Shown here piece by piece: positions 47,673 through 57,157 of a stretch of 64,000 nucleotides of DNA. Source of the stretch: Tenacibaculum aiptasiae (GTDB lineage: Bacteria; Bacteroidota; Bacteroidia; Flavobacteriales; Flavobacteriaceae); the NCBI RefSeq assembly GCF_008806755.1, contig NZ_WAAU01000008.1, forward strand, positions 446,964-510,963. The letters are read 5' to 3'. The notes below the pieces were generated by a model that was not told the DNA's origin, made no database searches, and saw only the letters and a program-made list of their open reading frames with translations. A program made the translations under genes and the position numbers. Positions within the stretch are counted from its first letter, which is position 1. Each line of letters opens with the position of its first letter.

Positions 47673-48248
47673 ATGAGTATTGATTTTTTAGTTTCTGTTT
47701 TAAATGATATGGAGAACCCTGCTAGGGTAAACAGAAACAATGCTGCTATTATTGTATTAGAGCAGCCAAAATTAATAAAATCTTTAGTTGAATTAACTTT
47801 TGATGTTGATAATAAATTGTCTATCAAAGCAGCATGGGTATTGGAATGGATTTGTACACATCATGGCATTGAACATATCCATCCTTACCTAAATTTCTTT
47901 ACTGAAAATATTTCTAAAGTACATTTTGATAGTGCTATTAGACCTTGTGCTAAAATTTGTGAACATTTGGCAGTTGCTTATACTTCAAAAAAAGAAAGCA
48001 ACACTCAAAAAATATTAACTCAGAAGCACATTGAAAGTATTATTGAAGCTGGGTTCGACTGGTTAATTACCGATCAAAAAATAGCCGTTAGAGCCTATAC
48101 CATGACTTCTTTGTATTTATTTGGCTTAGAAAAAGATTGGGTTCATCCTGAATTAAAACATTTAATTAGTTCTAAAATAATTCATGAAAGTAAGGGCTGT
48201 AAAGCTCGTGGTAAGAAAATTTTAGAAATGATTGAAAAAACAAAATAA
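47673..48248 (+). CDS. HEAT-repeat-like helical protein, unknown function
   Basis: A 190-residue, all-helical soluble protein: DFLVSVLNDMENPARVNRNNAAIIVLEQPKLIKSLVELTF, then KLSIKAAWVLEWICTHHGIEHIHPYL, then KIAVRAYTMTSLYLFGLE. The helix pairs and the KAAWVLEW/VRAYTMTSL pattern look like HEAT repeats. I recall relatives annotated as adenylosuccinate lyase, but no lyase signature is present (see rejected items). Its last 16 nt precede the serine hydrolase start at 48253. Confidence 0.7.
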   Translation: MSIDFLVSVLNDMENPARVNRNNAAIIVLEQPKLIKSLVELTFDVDNKLSIKAAWVLEWICTHHGIEHIHPYLNFFTENISKVHFDSAIRPCAKICEHLAVAYTSKKESNTQKILTQKHIESIIEAGFDWLITDQKIAVRAYTMTSLYLFGLEKDWVHPELKHLISSKIIHESKGCKARGKKILEMIEKTK

Positions 48249-48252
48249 ACCT

Positions 48253-49308
48253 ATGAAAACACGAATTAACTTATTATCCCTATTTCTTTGTTTTACAATA
48301 TTATCAAACGCTCAATTTAAAGAAGAAGCTATACTTTTGACTCAAAATTTTATGGAGGAACAAAAAATTCCTGGGCTCTCAATTTCAGTATCAAAAAAAG
48401 GTAAAATTATTTGGTCTGAAGGATTTGGTTATTCAGACCTTAGTAGTAAGATAAAAGTATCTCCAAAAAACACTCAATTTAGAATTGCTAGTATTTCAAA
48501 AACACTAACAGCTGTTGCTTTAGCAAAACTTATTGATGATAATAAATTGAACTTAAACAATAGCTTATATACTTATGTTCCTGATTTTCCTAAAAAAGAT
48601 TACGACTTTACCATTCGTCAAATTGCAGGACACACAGCTGGAATTAGGCATTATAAAGGTTCAGAATTTTTGATAAATGATAAAATGTCTATTGTTGAAG
48701 GCTTAGATATATTTAAAGAGTCTGATTTACTCTTTAAACCAGGAACCGATTTTAAGTATAGTACTTATGGATGGAATTTGCTGAGTGTTGTTATTCAAAA
48801 CGCTAGTAATAAAGATTTTTTTGATTTTATGAATGATGAAGTTTTTGTTCCTTTAAAAATGACTAAAACTATCCTAGATGAATCTGATAAAGAAAATATA
48901 AATAGAACTCAATTCTATTTAAAAAGAAGAGGAAAAATAGTTATTGGTCCTAAAGTAAGTAATGAATTTAAAGCTGCTGGTGGTGGTTTTTTATCTACTT
49001 CTGAAGATTTAATTTTATTTGGAAATGAATTTATAAATCCGCAAATAATAACAAAAAATTCATTAGCTAAACTTACTACTTCTAATAAAACGAATAATGG
49101 TAAAAAAACAAATTATGGAATTGGTATAAGCGTCCGTAAAACTAAAAATAATACAACTAAATTAAGTCATTCAGGAGGTGGTATTGGAGCTTCTTCTATG
49201 TTACTAATTTATCCTGAGGAAGAAATTGTAATTTCTATTCTTACCAATTTATCTAGAGTAAAAATGCGTGATTATATAAAAGGACTAGAAAATATATTTA
49301 TTCAATAA
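48253..49308 (+). CDS. Exported serine hydrolase, class C beta-lactamase/PBP family
   Basis: A 351-residue protein from the ATG at 48253, which follows the upstream stop by 4 nt; it begins with a signal peptide (MKTRINLLSLFLCFTILSNA). The catalytic SxxK is in RIASISKTLTAVALAKL (Ser-Ile-Ser-Lys), the Tyr motif is YSTYGWNLLSVV, and the KTG equivalent is LSHSGGGIGASS (HSG). The Y-x-N motif is altered (Y-S-T), so beta-lactamase activity is unlikely; D-amino-acid peptidase or esterase activity is more probable. Followed by a double-glycine peptide gene. Confidence 0.88.
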   Translation: MKTRINLLSLFLCFTILSNAQFKEEAILLTQNFMEEQKIPGLSISVSKKGKIIWSEGFGYSDLSSKIKVSPKNTQFRIASISKTLTAVALAKLIDDNKLNLNNSLYTYVPDFPKKDYDFTIRQIAGHTAGIRHYKGSEFLINDKMSIVEGLDIFKESDLLFKPGTDFKYSTYGWNLLSVVIQNASNKDFFDFMNDEVFVPLKMTKTILDESDKENINRTQFYLKRRGKIVIGPKVSNEFKAAGGGFLSTSEDLILFGNEFINPQIITKNSLAKLTTSNKTNNGKKTNYGIGISVRKTKNNTTKLSHSGGGIGASSMLLIYPEEEIVISILTNLSRVKMRDYIKGLENIFIQ

Positions 49309-49423
49309 TATTTTTTGCCTACTTCATTCGGAAGATTAATCACTTATCTTGAAAATTTATACAAAAAAATCGGTGTAAATAATCATATTTTAAAATCAAT
49401 ATTAATAATTAAACTATAAAATT

Positions 49424-49657
49424 ATGCCGAAAAAAATTTTAAAATTAAATGATGTGAAAAAGCTTAACAATGAAACAATGAAACAAATTTCAGGAGGACA
49501 AGCAACTGGAACATACCCATATGTTTGTTATGATTCGAGTGGAAGTTTCGATTCTAGTATTAATGTTTCAGGTGATGGTGTAATATGTAATAGCACACAA
49601 AGTAGTACTATTGATTTTGGTACACCAGGACCAGGGCATGATGTTATGATGTTTTAA
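49424..49657 (+). CDS. Double-glycine-leader peptide (putative secreted peptide precursor)
   Basis: A 77-residue peptide with a leader LKLNDVKKLNNETMKQISGG ending in Gly24-Gly25, the classic cleavage motif for C39-peptidase ABC exporters and the 'natural product precursor' families of Bacteroidota. The core (52 residues) is rich in Ser, Gly, Thr and Asp, with two cysteines (Cys35 and Cys55) and no Lys or Arg. Nothing here shows the exporter, a modifying enzyme or immunity gene. Antibacterial or signalling roles are inferred only. It has its own terminator. Confidence 0.75.
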   Translation: MPKKILKLNDVKKLNNETMKQISGGQATGTYPYVCYDSSGSFDSSINVSGDGVICNSTQSSTIDFGTPGPGHDVMMF

Positions 49658-49666
49658 AGACAAAAG

Positions 49667-49695
49667 AAAAGCGAGCTATATGCTCGCTTTTTTAT
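49667..49695 (+). terminator. Terminator after the double-glycine peptide gene
   Basis: AAAAGCGAGC / GCTCGCTTTT stem with a 5-nt loop followed by T; 10 nt past the stop. Confidence 0.85.
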
Positions 49696-49702
49696 TATTT
49701 TA

Positions 49703-50539
49703 TTAAATCTCTTCTATATTTGTAGGTTTTCTATATCCTGCAAATGGTTGTCTTAACAACTCTTTTAAATTGGAATTTTTTTCTTCATCTGGAAAAGTAT
49801 CTACACCATAAACTATTTTTTCACGATCTAATTCCATATAAGTTCCAAATAATCGATCCCAAATAGAAAAAATATTCCCATAGTTAGAATCGGTATAGGG
49901 TAATAAATTATGATGATGCACTTTATGCATATCGGGTGAAACCAACACATAACTTAATATTTTATCAAGTTTTCTAGGCATTTTAATATTTGCGTGTGTT
50001 AATTGTGTAAATATTAATGACATTGACTGATATAACATAATAATTGCAATCGGGGTTCCCACTAAAAAGACTCCTAACAAAGTAAATGTAAAACGTATTA
50101 CACTTTCTAAAGGATGATGTCTATTGGCAGTAGTAGTGTCTACCTTATGATCTGAATGGTGTACTAAATGTACCATCCACAAAGGTTTTACCTTGTGTTC
50201 TACATAATGTGCCAAATAAGCTCCAAAAAAATCTAAAAATAATACACCTAAAACTACATATAACCATAAAGGCATTGTAGGTAACCAATTGATTAAACCA
50301 AAATTATTAGCTTGGACCCAATCGGCAGTTTTTAATAATAAAAAAGCAAGTGTAAAATTTATAATAACTGTTGTCCCTGTAAAAAACAAATTAGGCCATG
50401 CATGCTTCCATTTATTGTATTTGAACTTAAACAAAGGAACAGCACTTTCTAATAGCCAAAAAAAAGTAATTCCTCCTACTAAAATTATGCTCCTATGACT
50501 TGATGGAATTGTTTCAAAATAATTAATTATAGTGTCCAA
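49703..50539 (-). CDS. Sterol desaturase / fatty acid hydroxylase family membrane protein
   Basis: A 278-residue di-iron membrane protein with four to five membrane segments. The histidine clusters that bind the two irons are present: HYVEHKVKPLWMVHLVHHSDHKVDTTTANRHHPLE and DMHKVHHHNLLPYTDSNYG (HxxxH, HxxHH and HxxHH forms). Substrates in flavobacteria include carotenoids, lipids and hydrocarbons; nothing nearby decides. Monocistronic. Confidence 0.9.
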   Translation of the reverse strand: MDTIINYFETIPSSHRSIILVGGITFFWLLESAVPLFKFKYNKWKHAWPNLFFTGTTVIINFTLAFLLLKTADWVQANNFGLINWLPTMPLWLYVVLGVLFLDFFGAYLAHYVEHKVKPLWMVHLVHHSDHKVDTTTANRHHPLESVIRFTFTLLGVFLVGTPIAIIMLYQSMSLIFTQLTHANIKMPRKLDKILSYVLVSPDMHKVHHHNLLPYTDSNYGNIFSIWDRLFGTYMELDREKIVYGVDTFPDEEKNSNLKELLRQPFAGYRKPTNIEEI

Positions 50540-50609
50540 TATGAAATATTTTTTCTAAAAATAAGAAAAAGTTTTGAGTAGCTATTTTTCTATACTCTAT
50601 CTTCAATAA

Positions 50610-51323
50610 TCAAAAAACCTTAAAAAGAGTTGTTACAATAATACCTTTATTATTAGGTAAAGGAATAGATAATAATTGTTGTTTTTTTTTAATTTTAAAA
50701 TTAAATGGAGGAGCTAATAAATTTAAGCCGCTTTTCTTTTTTAGCCTAATCCCTTGCCCTGAAATAATATCTTTATTTGGTTCAAAATCTCCTTTTGGTA
50801 AATGCTCCGTTAAAATAATGTATTTAAAAGCTAATAGCTTAGCAACTATTTTTTGTACCTCTGCATTTGATAAATGCTGTAAAACTTGACGAATCATCAC
50901 ACAATCTGCAATTGGTAATTCTTCTTCTGCAATATCTAGACAATAAAATTCTAAATTTTCTTCTTTAAATTTTTCTTTATTATAAGTTATTAAGCTTGGT
51001 ACAATATCTACTCCAACATATTTTTTGGTGTGCTTAACTAATTGTTTTCCTACATTAAAATCGCCACAACCTAAATCACATACAGTTAAACCATTTTTAA
51101 AAGAATTTAGAAAGGAAGTTACTATTTCTATATAAGGTTTTACAATGTTAATATCATGAGAACCATCTCCTGAATAAAACTCTGAAGTATTACCTCCCCA
51201 AAGATTCTTTTCATAAACTTGTACCATAGCATCTTTAGTAGGCCATGGTTTCTTTTGCTTTTTAGATTTCATTGCTTTCTTTTTCTTAGATAGTTTTCTA
51301 GAAACAGAAAACCTTAAAAACAT
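50610..51323 (-). CDS. Class I SAM-dependent methyltransferase
   Basis: A 237-residue methyltransferase with the SAM motif I LTVCDLGCGDFNVGKQLV and the acidic loop KYVGVDIVPSLI. The N-terminus is a basic, lysine-rich stretch (KLSKKKKAMKSKKQKKPWPTKDAM), so the ATG at residue 18 may be the true start. Substrate unknown. It lies 2 nt after the cysteine-cluster gene. Confidence 0.85.
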   Translation of the reverse strand: MFLRFSVSRKLSKKKKAMKSKKQKKPWPTKDAMVQVYEKNLWGGNTSEFYSGDGSHDINIVKPYIEIVTSFLNSFKNGLTVCDLGCGDFNVGKQLVKHTKKYVGVDIVPSLITYNKEKFKEENLEFYCLDIAEEELPIADCVMIRQVLQHLSNAEVQKIVAKLLAFKYIILTEHLPKGDFEPNKDIISGQGIRLKKKSGLNLLAPPFNFKIKKKQQLLSIPLPNNKGIIVTTLFKVF

Positions 51324-51325
51324 TT

Positions 51326-51868
51326 TTAAGACCTTTTCTCTCTAGAAGATCTCCTCACTTTTTTATTAGATTGTAAAGGCACACGTTTTTTTAACTCTTC
51401 AACAATTCTATAAGTAGCTGGACAAACCTCCGTGTTTTTAACCGTCAAATCTGTTAATTGAATAAACTTTCTACGGTTGGTATGTGGATATTCGGCACAT
51501 GCTTTTGGACGTACATCATAAATAAAGCAAGTATTATCACGTTCATCTAAAAAAGTACAAGGAGCAGATTTTAACACCATAAAATCGTCCGAATCACGTT
51601 CTAAATATTGATTTGTAAAATCACGAACCTTCATTCTTAAGTGCTTAGAAATACGTTCAATGTCTTTATCAGTAAACATTGGACTGGTAGTTTTACAACA
51701 GTTACCACAAGTTAAACAATCGGTACGTTCAAACTCTTTATCATGTAATTCTTGCATGATAAGGTCTAAGTTTTTAGGCGTACGTTTTTTTAATGTAGCA
51801 AAATATTTTTTATTCTCTTTTTCTACATCTTGTGCTAACTTTTGTAAGTTTTCTAGGTCTTTATCCAT
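51326..51868 (-). CDS. YkgJ-family cysteine-cluster protein
   Basis: A 180-residue cytoplasmic protein with the zinc- or iron-binding cysteine cluster of YkgJ: DCLTCGNCCKTTSPMF, followed by APCTFLDERDNTCFIYDVRPKACAEYP (about eight conserved Cys). The bound metal and role are not certain. The TATTTTTG element at 51880-51873 ends 4 nt before the ATG. It leads the methyltransferase gene, so they share an mRNA. Confidence 0.88.
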   Translation of the reverse strand: MDKDLENLQKLAQDVEKENKKYFATLKKRTPKNLDLIMQELHDKEFERTDCLTCGNCCKTTSPMFTDKDIERISKHLRMKVRDFTNQYLERDSDDFMVLKSAPCTFLDERDNTCFIYDVRPKACAEYPHTNRRKFIQLTDLTVKNTEVCPATYRIVEELKKRVPLQSNKKVRRSSREKRS

Positions 51869-51872
51869 GTTG

Positions 51873-51880
51873 CAAAAATA
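51873..51880 (-). promoter_or_regulatory. -7 element of the YkgJ-methyltransferase pair
   Basis: TATTTTTG on the minus strand, 4 nt before the start codon: predicts a leaderless mRNA. Confidence 0.5.
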
Positions 51881-51929
51881 CCTATATAAATTGTTAGAAT
51901 CAGTTTAAATATCATCCAAATAAATTATG

Positions 51930-51937
51930 TAATTTTG
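51930..51937 (+). promoter_or_regulatory. -7 element of argS
   Basis: TAATTTTG (TAnnTTTG), 21 nt before the argS ATG at 51959. Divergent from the YkgJ promoter 50 bp away. Confidence 0.5.
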
Positions 51938-51958
51938 CACTTCAATTTTTAATAACTA

Positions 51959-53734
51959 ATGAGCATACAAACCTTAATAGAAACTAAAGTAAAGGAAGGT
52001 TTTTTAACCTTGTATAATATTGAAATTCCAAGTGTTGAGTTTCAAGCAACCCGTAAAGATTTTGAAGGAGACATCACTGTTGTGGTATTTCCTCTTTTAA
52101 GGTACAAGAAAGGAAATCCTGTACAAATTGGTGAAGATTTAGGAGCTTATTTAGTAGAAAATGTTGAAGATATTAGTAGTTATAACGTAGTTAAAGGTTT
52201 TTTAAACTTAGTTATAAACGATAGTTTTTATACTAAATTCTTTAATGAAATTGCTAAAGAAACTACTTATGGATTTGTTACTCCTTCAGCTGATGAATCA
52301 TCAAGAATGGTTGAATATTCATCTCCTAATACCAACAAACCATTACACTTAGGACATGTTCGTAATGTATTATTAGGTTATGCTGTTTCTGAAATTTTAA
52401 AAGCTTCAGGAAAAAAGGTTTACAAAACTCAAATCATAAACGATAGAGGTATTCATATTTGTAAATCAATGCTAGCTTGGCAAAAGTTTGGTAATGGTGA
52501 AACTCCTGAATCAACTGGCTTAAAAGGAGATAAATTAGTTGGTAATTATTATGTAAAGTTTGACCAAGAATACAAAAAAGAGATTGCTGATTTAGTAGCT
52601 AGTGGTACTTCTGAAGAGGATGCTAAAAAGCAAGCTCCTTTATTTGTTGAAGCACAAGAAATGTTGCGTAAATGGGAAGCTGGAGATAAAGAAGTTGTTA
52701 CCCTATGGGAGACAATGAACTCTTGGGTTTATGAAGGTTTTGATGTAACCTATAAAAACATTGGAGTTGATTTCGACAAGTTATATTATGAAAGTAATAC
52801 CTATCTTTTAGGAAAAGATGTAATTGAAGAAGGGTTGAAAAACGGTGTTTTCTTCAAAAAAGAAGATGGTTCTGTTTGGTGCGATTTAACTGATGAAGGT
52901 TTAGATGAAAAATTAGTGTTACGTTCTGATGGAACTGCTGTATATATGACTCAAGACATTGGTACAGCAATTCAACGTTCTAAAGACATGCCAGATGTTG
53001 GAGGAATGGTCTATACTGTTGGAAATGAACAAGACTATCACTTTAAAGTATTATTCTTAATTCTTAAAAAATTAGGATATTCTTGGGCTGAGCAATTATA
53101 CCATTTAAGTTATGGTATGGTTGATTTACCTTCTGGAAAAATGAAATCTCGTGAAGGAACAGTTGTAGATGCTGATGATTTAATGACTGAGATGACCGAT
53201 ACTGCTCGTACAATTTCACAAGAATTAGGGAAGTTAGAAGGTTATTCTGAAGAAGAAAAAGAAGAGTTATATAAAATTATTGGATTAGGAGCTTTAAAAT
53301 ACTTTATCTTAAAAGTAGACCCTAAAAAGAGAATTTTGTTTGACCCAAAAGCTTCTGTTGATTTCCAAGGAAACACAGGACCTTTTATCCAATATACTTA
53401 TGCTAGAATTCAATCAATTTTAAGAAAAGCAGATTTTGATTATTCAAACCCTGTTTCTGTTGAATTACATGCAAAAGAAAAAGAATTAATTAAGTTATTA
53501 GAATTATACCCTGAAACAATTCAGCAAGCAGCTAAGAACTACTCTCCTGCTGTAATTGCTAATTACACGTACGACTTAGTAAAAGAGTTTAACTCATTTT
53601 ATCAAAACGTACATATTTTAGGGGAAGAAAATCAAGATAAAAAAGTATTTAGAGTTCAGTTATCTAAAAAAATAGCGGACACTGTAAAATCAGCATTCAG
53701 TTTATTAGGAATTCAGGTTCCTGAAAGAATGTAA
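51959..53734 (+). CDS. argS: Arginyl-tRNA synthetase
   Basis: Class I synthetase, 591 residues, with the N-terminal Add1 domain, the HIGH-like motif KPLHLGHVRNV, the lysine-containing KMSK-like loop GKMKSREGTV, and the C-terminal DALR anticodon-binding domain (QYTYARIQSIL at its beginning). The GNEQDYHFKVLF motif is also typical. Start ATG at 51959, 21 nt after a TAATTTTG element. Confidence 0.97.
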   Translation: MSIQTLIETKVKEGFLTLYNIEIPSVEFQATRKDFEGDITVVVFPLLRYKKGNPVQIGEDLGAYLVENVEDISSYNVVKGFLNLVINDSFYTKFFNEIAKETTYGFVTPSADESSRMVEYSSPNTNKPLHLGHVRNVLLGYAVSEILKASGKKVYKTQIINDRGIHICKSMLAWQKFGNGETPESTGLKGDKLVGNYYVKFDQEYKKEIADLVASGTSEEDAKKQAPLFVEAQEMLRKWEAGDKEVVTLWETMNSWVYEGFDVTYKNIGVDFDKLYYESNTYLLGKDVIEEGLKNGVFFKKEDGSVWCDLTDEGLDEKLVLRSDGTAVYMTQDIGTAIQRSKDMPDVGGMVYTVGNEQDYHFKVLFLILKKLGYSWAEQLYHLSYGMVDLPSGKMKSREGTVVDADDLMTEMTDTARTISQELGKLEGYSEEEKEELYKIIGLGALKYFILKVDPKKRILFDPKASVDFQGNTGPFIQYTYARIQSILRKADFDYSNPVSVELHAKEKELIKLLELYPETIQQAAKNYSPAVIANYTYDLVKEFNSFYQNVHILGEENQDKKVFRVQLSKKIADTVKSAFSLLGIQVPERM

Positions 53735-53745
53735 AAACTAAAATT

Positions 53746-54357
53746 ATGAAAAAGAAACTATTTGTATTATTAATTTTATTTGTAAAAACTGTTGACCTTA
53801 GATCTCAAAACGATCATTTAGGTAAAATTTTTTTTAGAAATGGAACACAGGAAGTAGTAAATTATAAGTGGGTTATTTCAACAAATGTATTGCAAAAACC
53901 TAAAATTAAATTTACTAAGAAAAATGGTGTTTTTGTTATAAATGGATTTAATGAAATAGAAAAAATTAGGAAATATCATACCAAAGATAATAAAGTTAAC
54001 GATAGTACCGATTATTACTTTAAAAGTTTAGACAGTAAAATCTTAACTTTAAGAAGTGTTATTTCAAAAGGAAAACTCAGATTATATGCTAAAGATCATT
54101 CAAGAGAATATAGTAGTAGTTTTGTTTTTGGTACTATAAATGGTTCATCATCTTATCAAACATACTATGTGGGTGCTCCTTATAGTGTAAAAGTAACAAA
54201 GCTTCCTAAAAAAATAAAAAGTAAAAAATTTAAAAAGATATTATCAAAGTATACATCTAAATGTAAACCTTTTACAGAAAAACTTAATGATAAAAAGTTT
54301 TTAGAAAATAAATCTGTAAAAGACATTATCAATTACTACAATGAAAATTGTAAATAA
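53746..54357 (+). CDS. Exported lysine-rich protein, unknown function
   Basis: A 203-residue basic protein with a signal peptide (MKKKLFVLLILFVKTVDLRS). The mature part is rich in Lys, Ser and Asn, with GKIFFRNGTQEVVNYKWVI near the start and INYYNENCK at the end. No known family. It lies 11 nt after argS and 34 nt before lpdA, so it is probably transcribed with argS. Confidence 0.55.
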   Translation: MKKKLFVLLILFVKTVDLRSQNDHLGKIFFRNGTQEVVNYKWVISTNVLQKPKIKFTKKNGVFVINGFNEIEKIRKYHTKDNKVNDSTDYYFKSLDSKILTLRSVISKGKLRLYAKDHSREYSSSFVFGTINGSSSYQTYYVGAPYSVKVTKLPKKIKSKKFKKILSKYTSKCKPFTEKLNDKKFLENKSVKDIINYYNENCK

Positions 54358-54391
54358 AAAATAAAACAAACAACAAGTAAAAATAGACGAC

Positions 54392-55780
54392 ATGAAATAC
54401 GACGTATTAATAATCGGAAGTGGTCCTGGTGGTTATGTAACTGCTATTAGAGCTTCTCAATTAGGATTTAAAGTTGCAGTAGTAGAAAAAGAAAACTTAG
54501 GTGGGATTTGTTTAAACTGGGGATGTATCCCTACAAAAGCATTATTAAAATCTGCTCAAGTATATGATTATTTAAAACATGTTGATGAGTACGGATTAAA
54601 AGCTGAAGCAATCGATAAAGATTTTGATGCTGTAATTAAACGTAGTCGTGGTGTTGCTGAAGGAATGAGCAAAGGTGTTCAATTCTTAATGAAGAAAAAC
54701 AAAATTGATATTATTGACGGATTTGGAAAGGTAAAACCTGGAAAAAAAGTTGATGTTACTGATAAAGATGGTAAAGTAACTGAATACAGTGCAGATCATA
54801 TTATTATAGCTACAGGAGCTCGTTCTCGTGAGTTACCAAACCTACCACAAGATGGTAAAAAAGTAATTGGTTACCGTGAAGCTATGAGTTTACCTACACA
54901 ACCAAAATCTATGATTGTTGTTGGTTCTGGAGCTATTGGAGTTGAGTTTGCTCACTTCTACAATTCAATGGGAACTGAGGTTACTGTTGTTGAATTTATG
55001 CCAAACATTGTACCAGTTGAAGATAAAGATGTTTCTAAACAAATGGAGCGTTCTTTTAAGAAAGCTGGAATTAAAGTAATGACTAGCTCTTCTGTAGAGT
55101 CTGTTGATACTTCTGGTGATGGTGTAAAAGCGACTATTAAAACTAAAAAAGGAGAACAAATTTTAGAAGCAGATATTGTTTTATCGGCTGTTGGAATCAA
55201 AACAAATATTGAAAACATCGGATTAGAAGATGTTGGAATTATTACTGACAGAGATAAAATTTTAGTAAATGATTGGTACCAAACTAACATTCCTGGATAC
55301 TACGCTATTGGTGATGTTACTCCTGGTCCTGCTTTAGCACACGTTGCTTCTGCAGAAGGAATTACATGTGTTGAAAAGATTGCTGGTGTTCATACAGAAG
55401 CTATCGATTACGGAAACATTCCTGGTTGTACTTATGCAACTCCAGAAATTGCATCTGTTGGTTTAACTGAAGAAAAAGCAAAAGAAGCTGGTTACGAATT
55501 AAAAGTTGGTAAATTCCCATTCTCTGCTTCAGGAAAAGCAAAAGCAGCTGGAACTCCTGACGGATTTGTAAAAGTAATTTTTGATGCTAAGTACGGTGAA
55601 TGGTTAGGATGTCATATGATTGGTGCTGGTGTAACTGATATGATTGCTGAAGCTGTTTTAGGACGTAAATTAGAAACTACTGGACACGAAGTATTAAAAG
55701 CTATCCATCCTCACCCAACAATGAGTGAAGCAGTAATGGAAGCTGTAGCTGATGCTTATGACGAAGTAATTCACCTATAA
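54392..55780 (+). CDS. lpdA: Dihydrolipoyl dehydrogenase (E3)
   Basis: Flavoprotein that reoxidises lipoamide of the pyruvate, 2-oxoglutarate and branched-chain complexes. 462 residues: FAD loop IIGSGPGGYVTAIRA, redox disulphide Cys40-Cys45 in GGICLNWGCIPTKALL, NAD loop MIVVGSGAIGVEFAHFY, and the interface His-Glu motif in AIHPHPTMSEAVMEA. Start ATG at 54392. No E1/E2 genes lie near, so it is a shared E3. Confidence 0.98.
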   Translation: MKYDVLIIGSGPGGYVTAIRASQLGFKVAVVEKENLGGICLNWGCIPTKALLKSAQVYDYLKHVDEYGLKAEAIDKDFDAVIKRSRGVAEGMSKGVQFLMKKNKIDIIDGFGKVKPGKKVDVTDKDGKVTEYSADHIIIATGARSRELPNLPQDGKKVIGYREAMSLPTQPKSMIVVGSGAIGVEFAHFYNSMGTEVTVVEFMPNIVPVEDKDVSKQMERSFKKAGIKVMTSSSVESVDTSGDGVKATIKTKKGEQILEADIVLSAVGIKTNIENIGLEDVGIITDRDKILVNDWYQTNIPGYYAIGDVTPGPALAHVASAEGITCVEKIAGVHTEAIDYGNIPGCTYATPEIASVGLTEEKAKEAGYELKVGKFPFSASGKAKAAGTPDGFVKVIFDAKYGEWLGCHMIGAGVTDMIAEAVLGRKLETTGHEVLKAIHPHPTMSEAVMEAVADAYDEVIHL

Positions 55781-55802
55781 AAAGATTATATATTTTTTAA
55801 CT

Positions 55803-55831
55803 AAAACCTCACCTATTGGGTGAGGTTTTTA
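55803..55831 (+). terminator. Terminator after lpdA (repeat family member 1)
   Basis: AAAACCTCACC / GGTGAGGTTTT with a 5-nt loop (TATTG) and a T tract. Nearly the same hairpin recurs at 57158 and 57677. Confidence 0.9.
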
Positions 55832-55874
55832 TTTTTAATTTGACTTTGAAAATTAATTATCAATTAAAAAAGTT

Positions 55875-57149
55875 ATGAAAAAAATTTTATTTTCCTTTTT
55901 GGTTATTATTTGCTCTTATTCTTATGCTCAACAAATATCCAATGAAGATTGGACAACAGATTTAAATTTTTTAAAAACAGAATTAGCTAAGAAACATAAG
56001 AACTTATTTTTTAAAATAAGTAAACAAGATTTTGAAAAAGAAATTGAATCCATAGTAAATTCTTTAGAAAAAGATAGTAATATTGAAACCTCAATAAAAC
56101 TCACCCAATTAATTGCTAAAGTAGGCGATACACATACTAACTTAAGTATATCTCATTTACTAAGAAAAAGAAAAACACTTCCTTTAGGTCTTATTTGGTT
56201 TGGAGATGGATTGTATATAAATGCTACCTCAAAAGATAATTATGAAATTTTAGACAAAAAATTAATTGCTATTAACAACTATAAAATCGAGACAATTATC
56301 GACAGTTTAAAAACATTATTTGTTCCTGAAAACAGAGCTGTTATTAATCAAAATAGTAAAAGATTATTACCTAAACATGTCTTATTAAAGCATTTTGGTT
56401 TTGCTAAACCTAACGATAGTATTTACAATTTAAAATTAACCGATCAATCAGGTAAAATAACCAATTATAAACTTAAAGAGGTAGATATTCCTACGAAAAG
56501 GTATAGAAATAAAATCTATATGAGAGTTAACGCTCAAAAACCATTTTATATGAATGGTAGTCGTAAAATTTTTAAAGAGAAATATTTTCCAGAAGAAAAA
56601 ATTTATTTCGTTCAATATAATAAATGCGTTAGTAGAGAAACTGTTGAAAAATACGGAAAAAAAGAATTTGCCTACAGATTTCCTTCTTTTAAAAAATTTG
56701 AAGCTAAAGTTTTAAAAGAGCTAAATGAAAACAAAAACATTGACAAACTTATTTTTGATATGAGGTTTAATAAAGGGGGGAGTTCTTATTTAGCTGAAAA
56801 CTTAATTAAAGAAATTGCCAATAATAAAAAGATCAATCAGAAAGGAAAACTTTTTGTCGTGGTAGGTAATGATACTTTTTCATCAGCTATTTTTAATACT
56901 GTTGATTTTAAAAATAACACTAATGCAATTATAATTGGTGAAGAAACTGGAGGAAAACCAAATCATTATGGAAATATTAAATCATTTGCTCTTCCTTATT
57001 CAAGAATTAAAGTTACCTTTTCTTCAGATTTTTACAAGCTGAGTGATAAAAATGAAAATACAATTACCCCTGATGTTCTTATAGAAACAAAATATAATGA
57101 TTTTAAAAAAGGAATAGATCCTATTTTTGAATATGTTAAAAAACAATAA
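55875..57149 (+). CDS. Exported S41-family (tail-specific-like) peptidase
   Basis: A 424-residue protein with a signal peptide (MKKILFSFLVIICSYSYA). The C-terminal peptidase region has IFDMRFNKGGSSYLAENLIKEI, the catalytic Ser in VVGNDTFSSAIFNTVDF, and GEETGGKPNHYGN, as in S41/Tsp peptidases. There is no PDZ domain; the N-terminal half (TQLIAKVGDTHTNLSI) is a helical S41-associated region. The substrate is unknown. It is a single gene bounded by two related terminators. Confidence 0.85.
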   Translation: MKKILFSFLVIICSYSYAQQISNEDWTTDLNFLKTELAKKHKNLFFKISKQDFEKEIESIVNSLEKDSNIETSIKLTQLIAKVGDTHTNLSISHLLRKRKTLPLGLIWFGDGLYINATSKDNYEILDKKLIAINNYKIETIIDSLKTLFVPENRAVINQNSKRLLPKHVLLKHFGFAKPNDSIYNLKLTDQSGKITNYKLKEVDIPTKRYRNKIYMRVNAQKPFYMNGSRKIFKEKYFPEEKIYFVQYNKCVSRETVEKYGKKEFAYRFPSFKKFEAKVLKELNENKNIDKLIFDMRFNKGGSSYLAENLIKEIANNKKINQKGKLFVVVGNDTFSSAIFNTVDFKNNTNAIIIGEETGGKPNHYGNIKSFALPYSRIKVTFSSDFYKLSDKNENTITPDVLIETKYNDFKKGIDPIFEYVKKQ

Positions 57150-57157
57150 GAAAAGAT

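Noticed and set aside
47673..48248. Adenylosuccinate lyase
   Set aside because: Homologues may carry this name, but the protein is only 190 residues, while the lyase needs about 450, and the lyase signature (SSxMPxKxNxxxxE) is absent. It is described as HEAT-like instead.
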